A stretch of 44,514 bases of DNA from positions 1 through 44,514 of the forward strand of contig CAMAWP010000015.1 of assembly GCA_945861765.1 (NCBI GenBank), written 5' to 3'. The notes under the pieces were generated by a model. It did no database searches. It was given only the letters and a program-made list of their open reading frames with translations, and was not told where the DNA came from. This DNA comes from Akkermansia muciniphila. GTDB taxonomy: Bacteria > Verrucomicrobiota > Verrucomicrobiia > Limisphaerales > SIBE01. Position numbers and translations under genes: made by a program. Below, in pieces: positions 33,786-40,871 of this stretch (positions within the stretch are counted from its first letter, which is position 1; every line of letters starts with the position of its first letter).

Positions 33786-34047
33786 AGTCGGCCTTTGTGC
33801 CAGCCAGTGTGCCCTTGGCGAACTCGCCACCGAACCAGCATGCGGCATCCGGTAGGCGGTCCTTCCAGCTTTTGATGACGAAAATGCGTTCGTAGAATCG
33901 TCCGCTTCGCTCCCACGTTCTGGCTCGGCCCGGGTTGAGCCAACTCACCGGAATCCGCGTGAAGGCCCACGCCAGACCGAGTTAAATGACGAGCCAGCCA
34001 GCCACGTTCAATACGATGATCCAAAAGATGGGCAGTTCAATCGGCAC
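33770..34047 (-). pseudogene. Remnant of a CrtO-like acyltransferase gene (carotenoid glycoside type)
   Basis: On the minus strand the frame from 34047 reads VPIELPIFWIIVLNVAGWLVI, an in-frame TAA, then LGLAWAFTRIPVSWLNP, ERSGRFYERIFVIKSWKDRL and GTLAGTKADYLRRLAED. The pattern (membrane helix, T-R-I-P, G-R/K-F-Y/W, R/K-x-W-K) follows glycosyl-4,4'-diaponeurosporenoate acyltransferase as I recall it, where the stop position is a Gln. The C-terminal half is gone: the fragment runs into the enolase-like remnant. Last in line after the minus-strand thioredoxin, SRPBCC, DUF2892 and MerR genes, so probably once part of that operon. Confidence 0.65.
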
Positions 34048-34101
34048 GCATCCGGGCGGCGTAAACCGGGCGTCCGGGAAAACCGGGCTTGCCAGAGCTA
34101 A

Positions 34102-34569
34102 TTACTTTGCCGATTCGTGCATACTGGTTCGCACCCGCACGGCATCGAGTTGGCCGACGCTGCGCCATTGCTCCGTGCCAGCGGTGTCGAAGAAAATGAA
34201 TGTCGGGGTGATTTCAATCCCGTATTGGCTTGCGAGTTTGCGTCCCTCGGCGCTTTGGATGTCCACGCGGCGCACAACCAACTTGCCACGCAATTCTTTC
34301 TCCAATCGATCTACCCCCGGTTTTATCGCGACACAACCGAGGCAGTAAGGCGATTGCATTTCGAACAGCAACGGCTGGCCAGCAAGCGGTGTTTCGGCCG
34401 GTCCGGCCAACGGCCGAAACACCAGCCACAACGCTCCGAGGGCCACCATGGCCCCGCCCAAGATCAGCCAGTGGCGCATCTTCCCGCCGCGCCGCACCGC
34501 GAGCCAAAGTCCGCCAGCCAGCAATAGTGCCGCGACGATTGGCGCGGAGTAATGGTTGAAGAAGTGCAT
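34102..34569 (-). CDS. Membrane-anchored thioredoxin-like protein
   Basis: 155 residues from the ATG at 34569; an in-frame ATG 15 nt upstream is also possible. Two membrane helices (about 8-25 and 33-52) anchor it. A thioredoxin-like domain follows with CLGC as the redox motif (about 76-79), preceded by FEMQSPY and followed by LVVRRVDIQSAEGRKLASQY and the cis-Pro motif TPTFIFFD. The redox domain probably faces the periplasm. Minus-strand operon with SRPBCC, DUF2892 and the MerR regulator. Confidence 0.85.
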   Translation of the reverse strand: MHFFNHYSAPIVAALLLAGGLWLAVRRGGKMRHWLILGGAMVALGALWLVFRPLAGPAETPLAGQPLLFEMQSPYCLGCVAIKPGVDRLEKELRGKLVVRRVDIQSAEGRKLASQYGIEITPTFIFFDTAGTEQWRSVGQLDAVRVRTSMHESAK

Positions 34570-34606
34570 GATCCAAATCCGCATCCCTAATCAGAAAATC
34601 TCGCCA

Positions 34607-35110
34607 TCAAGCAACGGCTGGTGAATCGCATTCTGGGAGGGAACTTTTGCGACTTGCGTTTGCCGTAGAAGCGAAAATGTCCTTCAGCCGCTGCTGCCGA
34701 TACTCGAATATGCGTTCGACATCGCGCCGCACAAACAGCCAGTGGACCAACGCACCACCAATCGGGCGATAGCGCACGCGGTCCAGGCAGAGCGTGCCGC
34801 CATCCCGTTCCTTGAAGGTGTGCGTGTGATGCCACAAGGTGTAAGGGCCGCTCAGTTGAACGTCCACGAACCGGTGCGGTGGATCCCACTCCGCGATTTC
34901 CGTGCGCCAGCGGATAGGAAGACCGTGAATCATGATTCGGTAATCAATCAGGGTGCCGGGACGCAAGATGATCGGCGACGGTGTGAGGACTTGGAACTTC
35001 AGCCAGGGAGGCGTGAGGGCTTGCAGGTTGCGCGGCTCGGCGAAGAAGGGGAAGACTTCGCTGAGCGGGCGCGGAACGCAAGTTTCGGATTGGAAGGTAA
35101 ACTCTTTCAT
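34607..35110 (-). CDS. SRPBCC-family (START-like) protein
   Basis: 167 residues. SRPBCC helix-grip fold of the polyketide cyclase/CDP-paratose-epimerase-associated subgroup. Marks are SEVFPFFAEPRNLQALTPPW near the start, a LRPGTLIDYRIMIHGLPIRW strand pair, WDPPHRFVDVQLSGPY, and a long C-terminal helix with VERIFEYRQQRLKDIF. Such proteins bind small hydrophobic ligands and recur in light- and B12-regulated (CarH/LitR) clusters of many bacteria. It lies 13 nt after the DUF2892 gene on the same strand. No enzymatic residue can be assigned. Confidence 0.87.
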   Translation of the reverse strand: MKEFTFQSETCVPRPLSEVFPFFAEPRNLQALTPPWLKFQVLTPSPIILRPGTLIDYRIMIHGLPIRWRTEIAEWDPPHRFVDVQLSGPYTLWHHTHTFKERDGGTLCLDRVRYRPIGGALVHWLFVRRDVERIFEYRQQRLKDIFASTANASRKSSLPECDSPAVA

Positions 35111-35122
35111 AGGGTTGCCCGC

Positions 35123-35332
35123 TCAAAGCCGGGTTTTGATGCCGCAGGCGCGCATCACGCACCAACCCCGCAGCGCCTCGAACCCGACGAATAGCCCCGC
35201 CGCCAGCAACCCCAACCCCAGCCAGACGGAAACGGTCAAGCCGAACCCCGCTCCCACGAGCAACACCAATGCCCCGATTCCACGGACGAACCTGCCCCGG
35301 TTGTCAATGTTGCGGGAGAAGAGCGGTTTCAT
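35123..35332 (-). CDS. Small DUF2892 (YgaP-like) membrane protein
   Basis: 69 residues from the ATG at 35332, which overlaps the regulator's stop codon (ATGA). The start motif NIDNRGRFVRGIGALVLL and the two membrane helices joined by a short turn are typical of DUF2892. The closing segment GFEALRGWCVMRACGIKTRL fits the family's C-terminal part (normally GWCPLYALLG.N), with Cys residues kept. Function unknown; in other proteins the domain is fused to rhodanese. Minus-strand operon between regulator and SRPBCC gene. Confidence 0.82.
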   Translation of the reverse strand: MKPLFSRNIDNRGRFVRGIGALVLLVGAGFGLTVSVWLGLGLLAAGLFVGFEALRGWCVMRACGIKTRL

Positions 35333-35817
35333 CGTTTCACTTTCTTGGCGGGCTTGCACAGATCATCCAAGGCGGAGTAGAACTGCGCGACCACACGTTG
35401 CAGCAACCCTTGCGCACCCAATTCCACTGCTGCGCGCTTTAACGCCTCCTCCAGACCTGGAGCGTTGAGCGACTTCACGGCCGCGATGCATTCCTCGATG
35501 AATGTTTCCGCCGCGGGAACGGCCGGGGGGCGGGTCCGCGAGCGAGGAGCATCACATGGGGCGCCGTCGGATTCGCTGGCGAGTTGGCGCAAGGTTTCGA
35601 CCGGGAGCTTCGCAACGTGTCCGATGCTATGTCCGGCCTGCGTGATGTCGCGCAGCAGCCTCAGTCGCTCGATTTGTTTGTCAGAGTAAAGACGGCGGTT
35701 CGTCGTGGTGCATTCCGGCTGCACGGCGCCGTAGCGCTTCTCCCATATCCGGATGACGTGAGCGCTCAATCCTGTGCGCCAGGCCACGACTTTAAATCCT
35801 TGATGGGGTTCTTCCAT
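35329..35817 (-). CDS. MerR-family regulator, CarH/LitR-like with shortened C-terminus
   Basis: 162 residues from the ATG at 35817; a GTG at 35886 is an alternative. The N-terminal MerR winged helix (about 9-75) reads KVVAWRTGLSAHVIRIWEKR, then RRLYSDKQIERLRLLRDI, matching CarH/LitR-type regulators. After a Pro-rich linker, LEEALKRAAVELGAQGLLQR (about 125-150) matches the start of the helical cap (B12-binding_2) of those proteins. The protein ends there with a Lys-rich tail: the cobalamin-binding domain is absent. Without it the protein cannot sense B12/light the way CarH does; it may be a constitutive or partner-dependent regulator, like CarA/CarF-independent variants, or a truncation. First gene of the minus-strand operon. 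Confidence 0.83.
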   Translation of the reverse strand: MEEPHQGFKVVAWRTGLSAHVIRIWEKRYGAVQPECTTTNRRLYSDKQIERLRLLRDITQAGHSIGHVAKLPVETLRQLASESDGAPCDAPRSRTRPPAVPAAETFIEECIAAVKSLNAPGLEEALKRAAVELGAQGLLQRVVAQFYSALDDLCKPAKKVKR

Positions 35818-35959
35818 AACATTGACGACTTTGAGACAAACGCCCACTTCCTGGCAAGTGGAGATTTCACTTATTAAATAAAACACGGAAGCAATCCTCG
35901 TAACAACCCGAATATAGCAGAAGAAAATGCGGACGATCGGGTCAGATAAATATATTTAG

Positions 35960-36033
35960 ACAACTTCTTGACAGTTTAACTTAGTTAGTACAGATTATAT
36001 ACAAGTTCGGAGCTGCTCCGCAGCGAGCCGAAC
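35960..36033. promoter_or_regulatory. AT-rich divergent control region with 11-bp ACA repeats and a hairpin
   Basis: Between the MerR operon and the fasciclin gene (290 bp). ACA occurs at 35960, 35971, 35990 and 36001, two pairs each with an 11-bp step. CarH-family tetramers are known to bind 11-bp direct repeats, so this is a candidate operator. A TTGACA -35-like box (35968-35973) lies inside it, with GATTAT at 35993 as a weak -10. Next to it, GTTCGG (36005-36010) pairs with CCGAAC (36028-36033) and GCTGC with GCAGC inside, giving a strong hairpin with a 3-nt loop. Confidence 0.45.
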
Positions 36034-36177
36034 CTGAAAATGAATTGTGGATATCGGAAGTCGACCGCACACATCGCTCGCCCACGGACTCACGAATGCC
36101 GGTCCGGCGAATCGATCCACTTTGCGGTTCTCGTCCGAGTTCACACCAAAACACAATCGCCATACTCCATACAGACC

Positions 36178-36675
36178 ATGAAAACCATTCGAACCCTTGC
36201 CCTAACCGCTATCGCCGCCCTAGCGGTGGCTTCCAACCTCGTCCACGCCGACACCGAAACCGGCCATAAAAAAGACATCGTGGCGGTCGCCTCCAGCGTC
36301 GGCAGCTTCAACACCCTCGTCGCTGCCGTGAAAGCCGCCGGTCTCGTTGAAACCTTGCAAGGCCCAGGGCCGTTCACGGTTTTCGCGCCGACCGATGAGG
36401 CCTTCGCCAAGTTGCCGAAGGGCACGGTGGAAAACCTGCTCAAGCCCGAGAATAAAGCAAAACTCGTCGCTATCCTCACCTACCACGTAGTGGCTGGCAA
36501 AGTCATGGCGGCGGACGTTAAAACCATGAAAGCCAAGACCGTCAACGGCCAGTCGCTCGACATCAAAGTTGCCGACGGCGCCGTGACTGTGGACAAAGCC
36601 AAGGTCGTCAAGACGGACGTTGCAGCCAGCAACGGGGTCATCCACGTGATTGATGCCGTCGTGTTGCCAAATTGA
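36178..36675 (+). CDS. Secreted fasciclin-domain protein
   Basis: 165 residues, signal peptide about 1-24 (ending VHA). One fasciclin (FAS1) domain: [20 protein letters not shown], the H1-type motif [32 protein letters not shown] and the H2-type closing [12 protein letters not shown]. Full length for a single-domain bacterial fasciclin. These act as adhesion or surface proteins and are frequent in light/stress regulons. Divergent from the MerR operon across the control region at 35960-36033. A terminator-like hairpin follows. Confidence 0.95.
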   Translation: MKTIRTLALTAIAALAVASNLVHADTETGHKKDIVAVASSVGSFNTLVAAVKAAGLVETLQGPGPFTVFAPTDEAFAKLPKGTVENLLKPENKAKLVAILTYHVVAGKVMAADVKTMKAKTVNGQSLDIKVADGAVTVDKAKVVKTDVAASNGVIHVIDAVVLPN

Positions 36676-36688
36676 ATCCTCTGGTGCA

Positions 36689-36715
36689 GGCGGGGAGCGC
36701 TTGGCTCTCCGCCTT
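36689..36715 (+). terminator. Terminator-like hairpin after the fasciclin gene
   Basis: GGCGGGGAGC (36689-36698) pairs with GCTCTCCGCC (36704-36713) with one G-U pair and a 5-nt loop (GCTTG). It begins 13 nt after the stop codon. The T tract is short (TT), so this is a moderate Rho-independent terminator at best. Confidence 0.6.
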
Positions 36716-36748
36716 GATCACCCAACTTTAACCACCAACCAACTAATT

Positions 36749-37003
36749 AGTGTGACCGCTGCTCATGTCACGGCGGAGTTGCCCCGGCCTGACGCCCTCA
36801 CTCTATACCTATTCGAAGCCGCCAAGGTCCCGTTCCTAGCGCGCGAAGAGGAGACTTCCCGGGGCCGGCGCCTCCAGGGCGGCGACGAGCAGGCTCGTGA
36901 GCACATGATTCGCGCGAATCTCCGGCTGATGGTTAAAATCGCCCGCGAATACGACAACCTCGGCGTCCCGCTGCTCGACCTGATCACCGAGGGTGATCGA
37001 GCA
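36749..37003 (+). pseudogene. Fragment of a sigma-70 factor gene (region 1.2 to 2.1)
   Basis: The frame reads LTLYLFEAAKVPFLAREEET, RGRRLQGGDEQAREHMIRAN and LRLMVKIAREYDNLGVPLLD. This is the region 1.2/2.1 sequence of RpoD-like and group 2 sigma factors. Similarity ends at LITEG (near 36998), just before region 2.2-2.4 (promoter melting), and the rest of the factor is absent. No start codon in good context is present. A dead fragment; its parent was probably a group 2 housekeeping-like sigma. Confidence 0.82.
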
Positions 37004-37174
37004 ATTCTTGCTAAAACAACTCCGTCAGATGTTAGAGCAGCCGCCGTCTGTTGCGCCTGCCGCCTGATTCACTAACTGATCGCAAGCCCCAACAACCAAG
37101 AATATGGAAAAGGCCATCTCGTGTGCTTCGACTTTCGCCCCACCAACCGCAAACAACCACCCGCGATTTACTCC

Positions 37175-38446
37175 ATGAAACGATCCTCGACAATCCTCTG
37201 CATGCTGGCCGCTTTTGCGGCGGTAGCCCAGGCCGCAGACTCTGACTGGCCGCAATGGCGCGGGCCTACTCGCGATGGCCAGTTCACCGGGCCGACCTGG
37301 CCGGAGAAGCTCGATACGAACCACCTGCGTCAACTTTGGCGCGTCGAACTCGGGTCGAGTTACTCTGGTCCGATTGTAGCGGGCGACCGCGTGTTCACAA
37401 CTGAGTCAAAGGATAAGAAGTTCGAGGTCGCCACCGCCTTCGACCGCGAGACCGGCAAGGAAATCTGGCGCGTGCAGTGGGAGGGGGCGTTGAGGGTGCC
37501 GTTCTTCGCCAAGTCGAACGGCGACTGGATTCGCGCGACGCCGGCCTGTGATGGCGAAAGCCTCTTCTTCGCCGGGATGCGCGATGTGCTGGTGTGCCTC
37601 GACGCGCAGACGGGGAAGGAACGCTGGCGGTGCGATTTCGTGAAAAAGTTGGGGGCGCCGCTGCCCGACTTCGGTTTCGTCTGTTCGCCTCTCGTCGATG
37701 GCGAGTTCGTTTACGTCCAGGCGGGCGCGAGCTTTGTGAAGCTCAACAAGCGCACGAGCGAACTGGTCTGGCGCACGCTCGCCGACAAGGGCGGCATGTG
37801 GGGAAGCGTCTTTTCGTCGCCGATGTTCGCTGAACTCTCCGGCAAGCGGCAACTCATCGTGCAGACCCGCGAGAAGCTCGCCGGCGTGGACCCGGCGGAC
37901 GGTAAGGTGCTGTGGGAACAACATGTCGAAGCGTTTCGTGGCATGAACATCCTCACACCGGTCGCAGACAACGACATGCTTTTCTCCAGCACCTACGGCG
38001 GCAAGACGATCGGCTTCAAGATCGCCCAGGCCGACGGCAAATTCACGGTCACCGAAGCTTGGAATCACAAGGCGCAAGGCTACATGAGCACGCCGGTCAT
38101 CATCAATGGCATCGCTTACGAACACCTCAAGAGCCAGCGCGTGATGGCCATCGAAGTCGTGACGGGCCGCGAGCTCTGGACGAGTGATCAATCCTTCGGC
38201 AAATACATGAGCCTCGTCGCGCAAGGCGACCGCATCCTTGCGCTCGACCAGCGCGGACAGTTGTTCCTGTTCCGCGCGAACCAGAAGAAGTTCGATCTGC
38301 TCGCTCAACGCAAACTCACCGACGCCGAGACGTGGGCGCACCTCGCCGTCGCAGGCGACGAGCTATTTGTTCGTGAGTTGAATGCACTCACGGCATTTCG
38401 CTGGTCGCACCCGGGACCAGCAGACACGACCGCCGCCCGCCAATGA
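37175..38446 (+). CDS. Secreted PQQ-like beta-propeller protein
   Basis: 423 residues, signal peptide about 1-21 (ending AQAA). It opens with DSDWPQWRGPTRDGQFTGP, the PVC PQQ-propeller opening. Blade tails are DRETGKEIWRVQWE, AQTGKERWRCDF, KRTSELVWRT, PADGKVLWEQHV and VVTGRELWTSD, giving about seven blades. Similar in plan to the protein at 17916 but only distantly alike. No metal or quinone site can be assigned; the role may be scaffold or binding. It stands alone on the plus strand between gene fragments; the PAS gene follows after 28 nt. Confidence 0.88.
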   Translation: MKRSSTILCMLAAFAAVAQAADSDWPQWRGPTRDGQFTGPTWPEKLDTNHLRQLWRVELGSSYSGPIVAGDRVFTTESKDKKFEVATAFDRETGKEIWRVQWEGALRVPFFAKSNGDWIRATPACDGESLFFAGMRDVLVCLDAQTGKERWRCDFVKKLGAPLPDFGFVCSPLVDGEFVYVQAGASFVKLNKRTSELVWRTLADKGGMWGSVFSSPMFAELSGKRQLIVQTREKLAGVDPADGKVLWEQHVEAFRGMNILTPVADNDMLFSSTYGGKTIGFKIAQADGKFTVTEAWNHKAQGYMSTPVIINGIAYEHLKSQRVMAIEVVTGRELWTSDQSFGKYMSLVAQGDRILALDQRGQLFLFRANQKKFDLLAQRKLTDAETWAHLAVAGDELFVRELNALTAFRWSHPGPADTTAARQ

Positions 38447-38474
38447 AGGCGACGGCAGACAAAGGATCAAAACT

Positions 38475-38957
38475 ATGCAACTCACATTCGACTGGTTGAT
38501 CGTGCTGGAAAACCTCCGGCGCGGGATCATGGTCACGGACGTGACGCTCCAAGGTCCGGCGGGTCCGCGCATCATTTATGTGAACAGCGCTTGGCTCAAG
38601 ATGACCGGATACGGTCGCGACGAACTCGCCAATCAGACCCCGCGCCTGCTTCAGGGCAAGCACACCGACCGCGCTGTGGTCGCCTCGATCAGGCAAAAGC
38701 TTTTGAACCGAGAAGTGTTTCACGGTCAAACCTGGAACTACCGCAAGAGCGGCGAGCCTTTCCTCATGAACTGGTATTGCTACGCGATCTACGGTGAGCG
38801 ACCCAAACCGATCTACTATGTGGCTGAGCAGGAGGACTTGACGGAGTTGGAAACCTTGCGCATGAAACAACGTCTGCTCGTCAACCCGAATGACGCGGAC
38901 GCCCTGGACTTCTTCTCCGTCCTGGACGAGTGGAAAGCCAAGCGGAAGAAGTCCTGA
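38475..38957 (+). CDS. Single-domain PAS protein (LOV-like, no photoactive Cys)
   Basis: 160 residues, no signal peptide, no output domain. The PAS core (about 10-115) has GIMVTDVTLQGPAGPRIIYV, NSAWLKMTGYGRDEL, then TPRLLQGKHTDRAVVASIRQ, GQTWNYRKSGEPFLMNWYCY and ITYYVAEQ-like ending (IYYVAEQEDLTELE). In LOV photoreceptors the block is GxNCRFLQ; here it is NQTPRLLQ, so the flavin-binding Cys is absent. Probably a redox or ligand sensor, or a protein-interaction PAS. An AAAGGA ribosome binding site lies about 9 nt before the ATG. The SDR fragment follows after 4 nt. Confidence 0.85.
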   Translation: MQLTFDWLIVLENLRRGIMVTDVTLQGPAGPRIIYVNSAWLKMTGYGRDELANQTPRLLQGKHTDRAVVASIRQKLLNREVFHGQTWNYRKSGEPFLMNWYCYAIYGERPKPIYYVAEQEDLTELETLRMKQRLLVNPNDADALDFFSVLDEWKAKRKKS

Positions 38958-38961
38958 GCTT

Positions 38962-39363
38962 TTGGCCACAACCAAACTCATCCTGCTTACCGGCGCCACC
39001 GGTTACATCGGCGGGCCACTCCTCAAAAAACTCGAGGCCCGGGGCTGTCGCCTTCGCTGCCTGGCCCGGCAGCCGGAGTTTCTGATCGCGCGTGTCGCGG
39101 CCGGCACTGAAATTGTCGCCGGCGACGTGTTGGATTCCGCCAGCCTGGACCGGGTGATGAGCGGCGTGGACAGGGCCTACTATCTTGTCCATTCCATCCA
39201 GCGCGGCAGTTACTTTTCGGAGAAGGACCGGCAAGCCGCGCGAAACTTTGGCGCGGCGGCGCATGCGCCCGGGGTGCCTCATTTTTACCTTCAGAAATCG
39301 GGACTAGACATGTCGATTGTTTCCGGAAGCCGAGAGCTTGAGTATTTTTGGAAAATGATTTGA
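38962..39363 (+). pseudogene. 5' part of an SDR/NmrA-like NAD(P)-binding gene
   Basis: It probably starts at TTG 38962. A Rossmann fold follows: LILLTGATGYIGGPLLKKLE (GxxGxxG), RLRCLARQPEFL, GDVLDSASLDRVMSGVDRAY and YFSEKDRQAARNFGAAAHAP. This matches the long SDR proteins (DUF2867 type) that lie next to photolyase and SRPBCC genes in many bacteria. After about 106 residues similarity ends and the frame closes in unrelated sequence, so the catalytic and C-terminal domains are missing. Fits the picture of a decayed light/stress cluster. Confidence 0.78.
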
Positions 39364-39637
39364 GAATCCCCCGTGAATTGGACGAACCGTTGGTTTCGGT
39401 AGGGATGCAAACCGCCGAGGCGTGAGATTATCGCGCGGACGCAAGCCTTGGAAAAGCTTATGCTGGATTCTTCCCTGCGAACACGCTTGGCGGACTCTTT
39501 GAACCTCAAAGCACAAAAAGTCTCCCACTCGATTTTCAGGAGAGGCGATCGGCTTTTCTTTTTTCCAATGAATCCAGGTTGATGTTCCCGCCCTCGGCGC
39601 TGTGGCGTTGTGGCCTTGTGGCGTTGTGCAGCCAGGC
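39364..39637. other. Gap without a recognisable gene
   Basis: 274 bp. Reading frames on both strands are short or interrupted and match nothing I know. The right part has a low-complexity stretch in which GGCGTTGTGG/GGCCTTGTGG alternates (about 39602-39628). Probably decayed sequence between the SDR fragment and the transposase remnant. Confidence 0.5.
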
Positions 39638-40140
39638 CTAACCAGGTTTGCCGGAGGCTTCCTTCGCGGGTGGATCTTTTCCAGCGCAAGATTTTCTCAG
39701 GCGTTCCCATTCCACGATCACGTTCAATAGGATCAAACCACGGCCGATTAAATCCGGTCTGGGATGTCCATCGCCCTTGCGCGCCCAAAAACCTGCGTGC
39801 ATCGCCACAAGTAAATTGGCTTGGACCAGCGTCAGAGTGCTGGCTTTGATCTGGCCGGGTTGGATGAGATCCGCAGGCGCATTGGCGACAGGCACCTGGG
39901 CCGTCGCCGCACAGTCTTTGGACTCTGGCTGGCTGGGAATTTCTTGGGGAGCTTTGAGTGCGGGAACTTCTACGGAGGGCTCAAGGGAGCTTTTTTTAAA
40001 AGCACCTCCAGCACGGCCAGTTCTTCCGGGCTATAGAGCAGCGAGGCGGGCAGATGCGGATGAGTCTTTCCCAAACGGCACAACAGCAGCACTCGCCAGG
40101 CTACGATCATATCCAGCGTCAACACCCGGCTCAGAGCTTC
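39638..40140 (-). mobile_element. Remnant of an IS4-family (Tn5-like) transposase, C-terminal part
   Basis: On the minus strand, LTLDMIVAWRVLLLCRLGKT and YSPEELAVLEVLLKKAP, then in another frame ANLLVAMHAGFWARKGDGHP and RPDLIGRGLILLNVIVEWER. The pattern 'AWR...LxxLGR...EW/EEL...LGGFxxRKGDGxPG...xWRGLxRL' is the C-terminal region of IS4/Tn5-type transposases. The two frames meet at the T/A run near 40000 (TTTTTTTAAAA). The catalytic DDE core is missing and no terminal inverted repeats were found. It abuts a WD40 gene fragment, which the element probably entered. Confidence 0.72.
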
Positions 40141-40721
40141 CGCTCGCGAGCATCCCAAACGCAAACGAACGTATCTTTGTACGCGGCGTCGGTATGGGCG
40201 GAAGCGAGAATGGAGCCATCAGGAGAGAAAGCCATGCAATCGACGACGTTCGTCCCTTCCATGGCCATGTTCCCCACGAGGCTTCAGGTGTCGAGATTCC
40301 GTAGTCCAATTCCACCAGCCTGGGTTACAGAGAATGTGCCATCGTCTCTCCTCGTTTTGACGCCACCTCCAATCGCCACCAAACCCGCTGTTGAACTTAT
40401 AACGAGGCATGTGGGTGGGCCATTCTCTTCGGGCTGCCACGGGAAGGTTCGCGTTTGAGTTTGTGTGTCCCAAACCGTCGCCACTCGACTGGAGAGCACT
40501 CCCACATACCGTCCGTCATCACTCCACGAGAACGGATCACCGTCTTTGAGCCCATAGGAGCCTTCGAGAGGATTCATAACGGCGCCTGTCCTAGCATCCA
40601 GCAAGCGAATGCCGTTGTCGCGTACGAGCAGCAGATTTCCGTCATGACTGATCTCGACGACGGCAAGTCGCGACGCTTTGTACATGCAGGCACCGAGCGC
40701 CGCCCTTTCGTTACCGTCCAC
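40141..40721 (-). pseudogene. WD40-repeat gene fragment
   Basis: On the minus strand, blades read VVEISHDGNLLLVRDNGIRL, LDARTGAVMN, SWSDDGRYVGVLSSRVATVW and DTQTQTRTF. After one frame change near 40260-40290 come VVDCMAFSPDGSILASAHTD and TFVCVWDARER. These are WD40 propeller blades. Both ends are missing: the downstream end changes into the IS4-type remnant near 40140, and the upstream end fades near 40730. Not functional. Confidence 0.78.
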
Positions 40722-40871
40722 AGTGGATAATTACCACAGAGGAGGACTTGTGAAGGGCCTCCGGTTCTGTTTCCTTGGTGTCGATAGGAAATTTTCGGAG
40801 GCTGCTTTTCGGGAAAGGATGAACTAAATAATTTTCTTGATATGATCTGGTCCCTGAGATCAGTATGAAGG

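Noticed and set aside
38475-38957. True LOV photoreceptor
   Set aside because: The flavin-adduct Cys is absent (NQTPRLLQ instead of GxNCRFLQ), so it is called a PAS protein only.
39291-39788. 165-codon minus-strand gene
   Set aside because: It spans the SDR fragment, a low-complexity stretch and part of the transposase remnant, so it is not a single gene.
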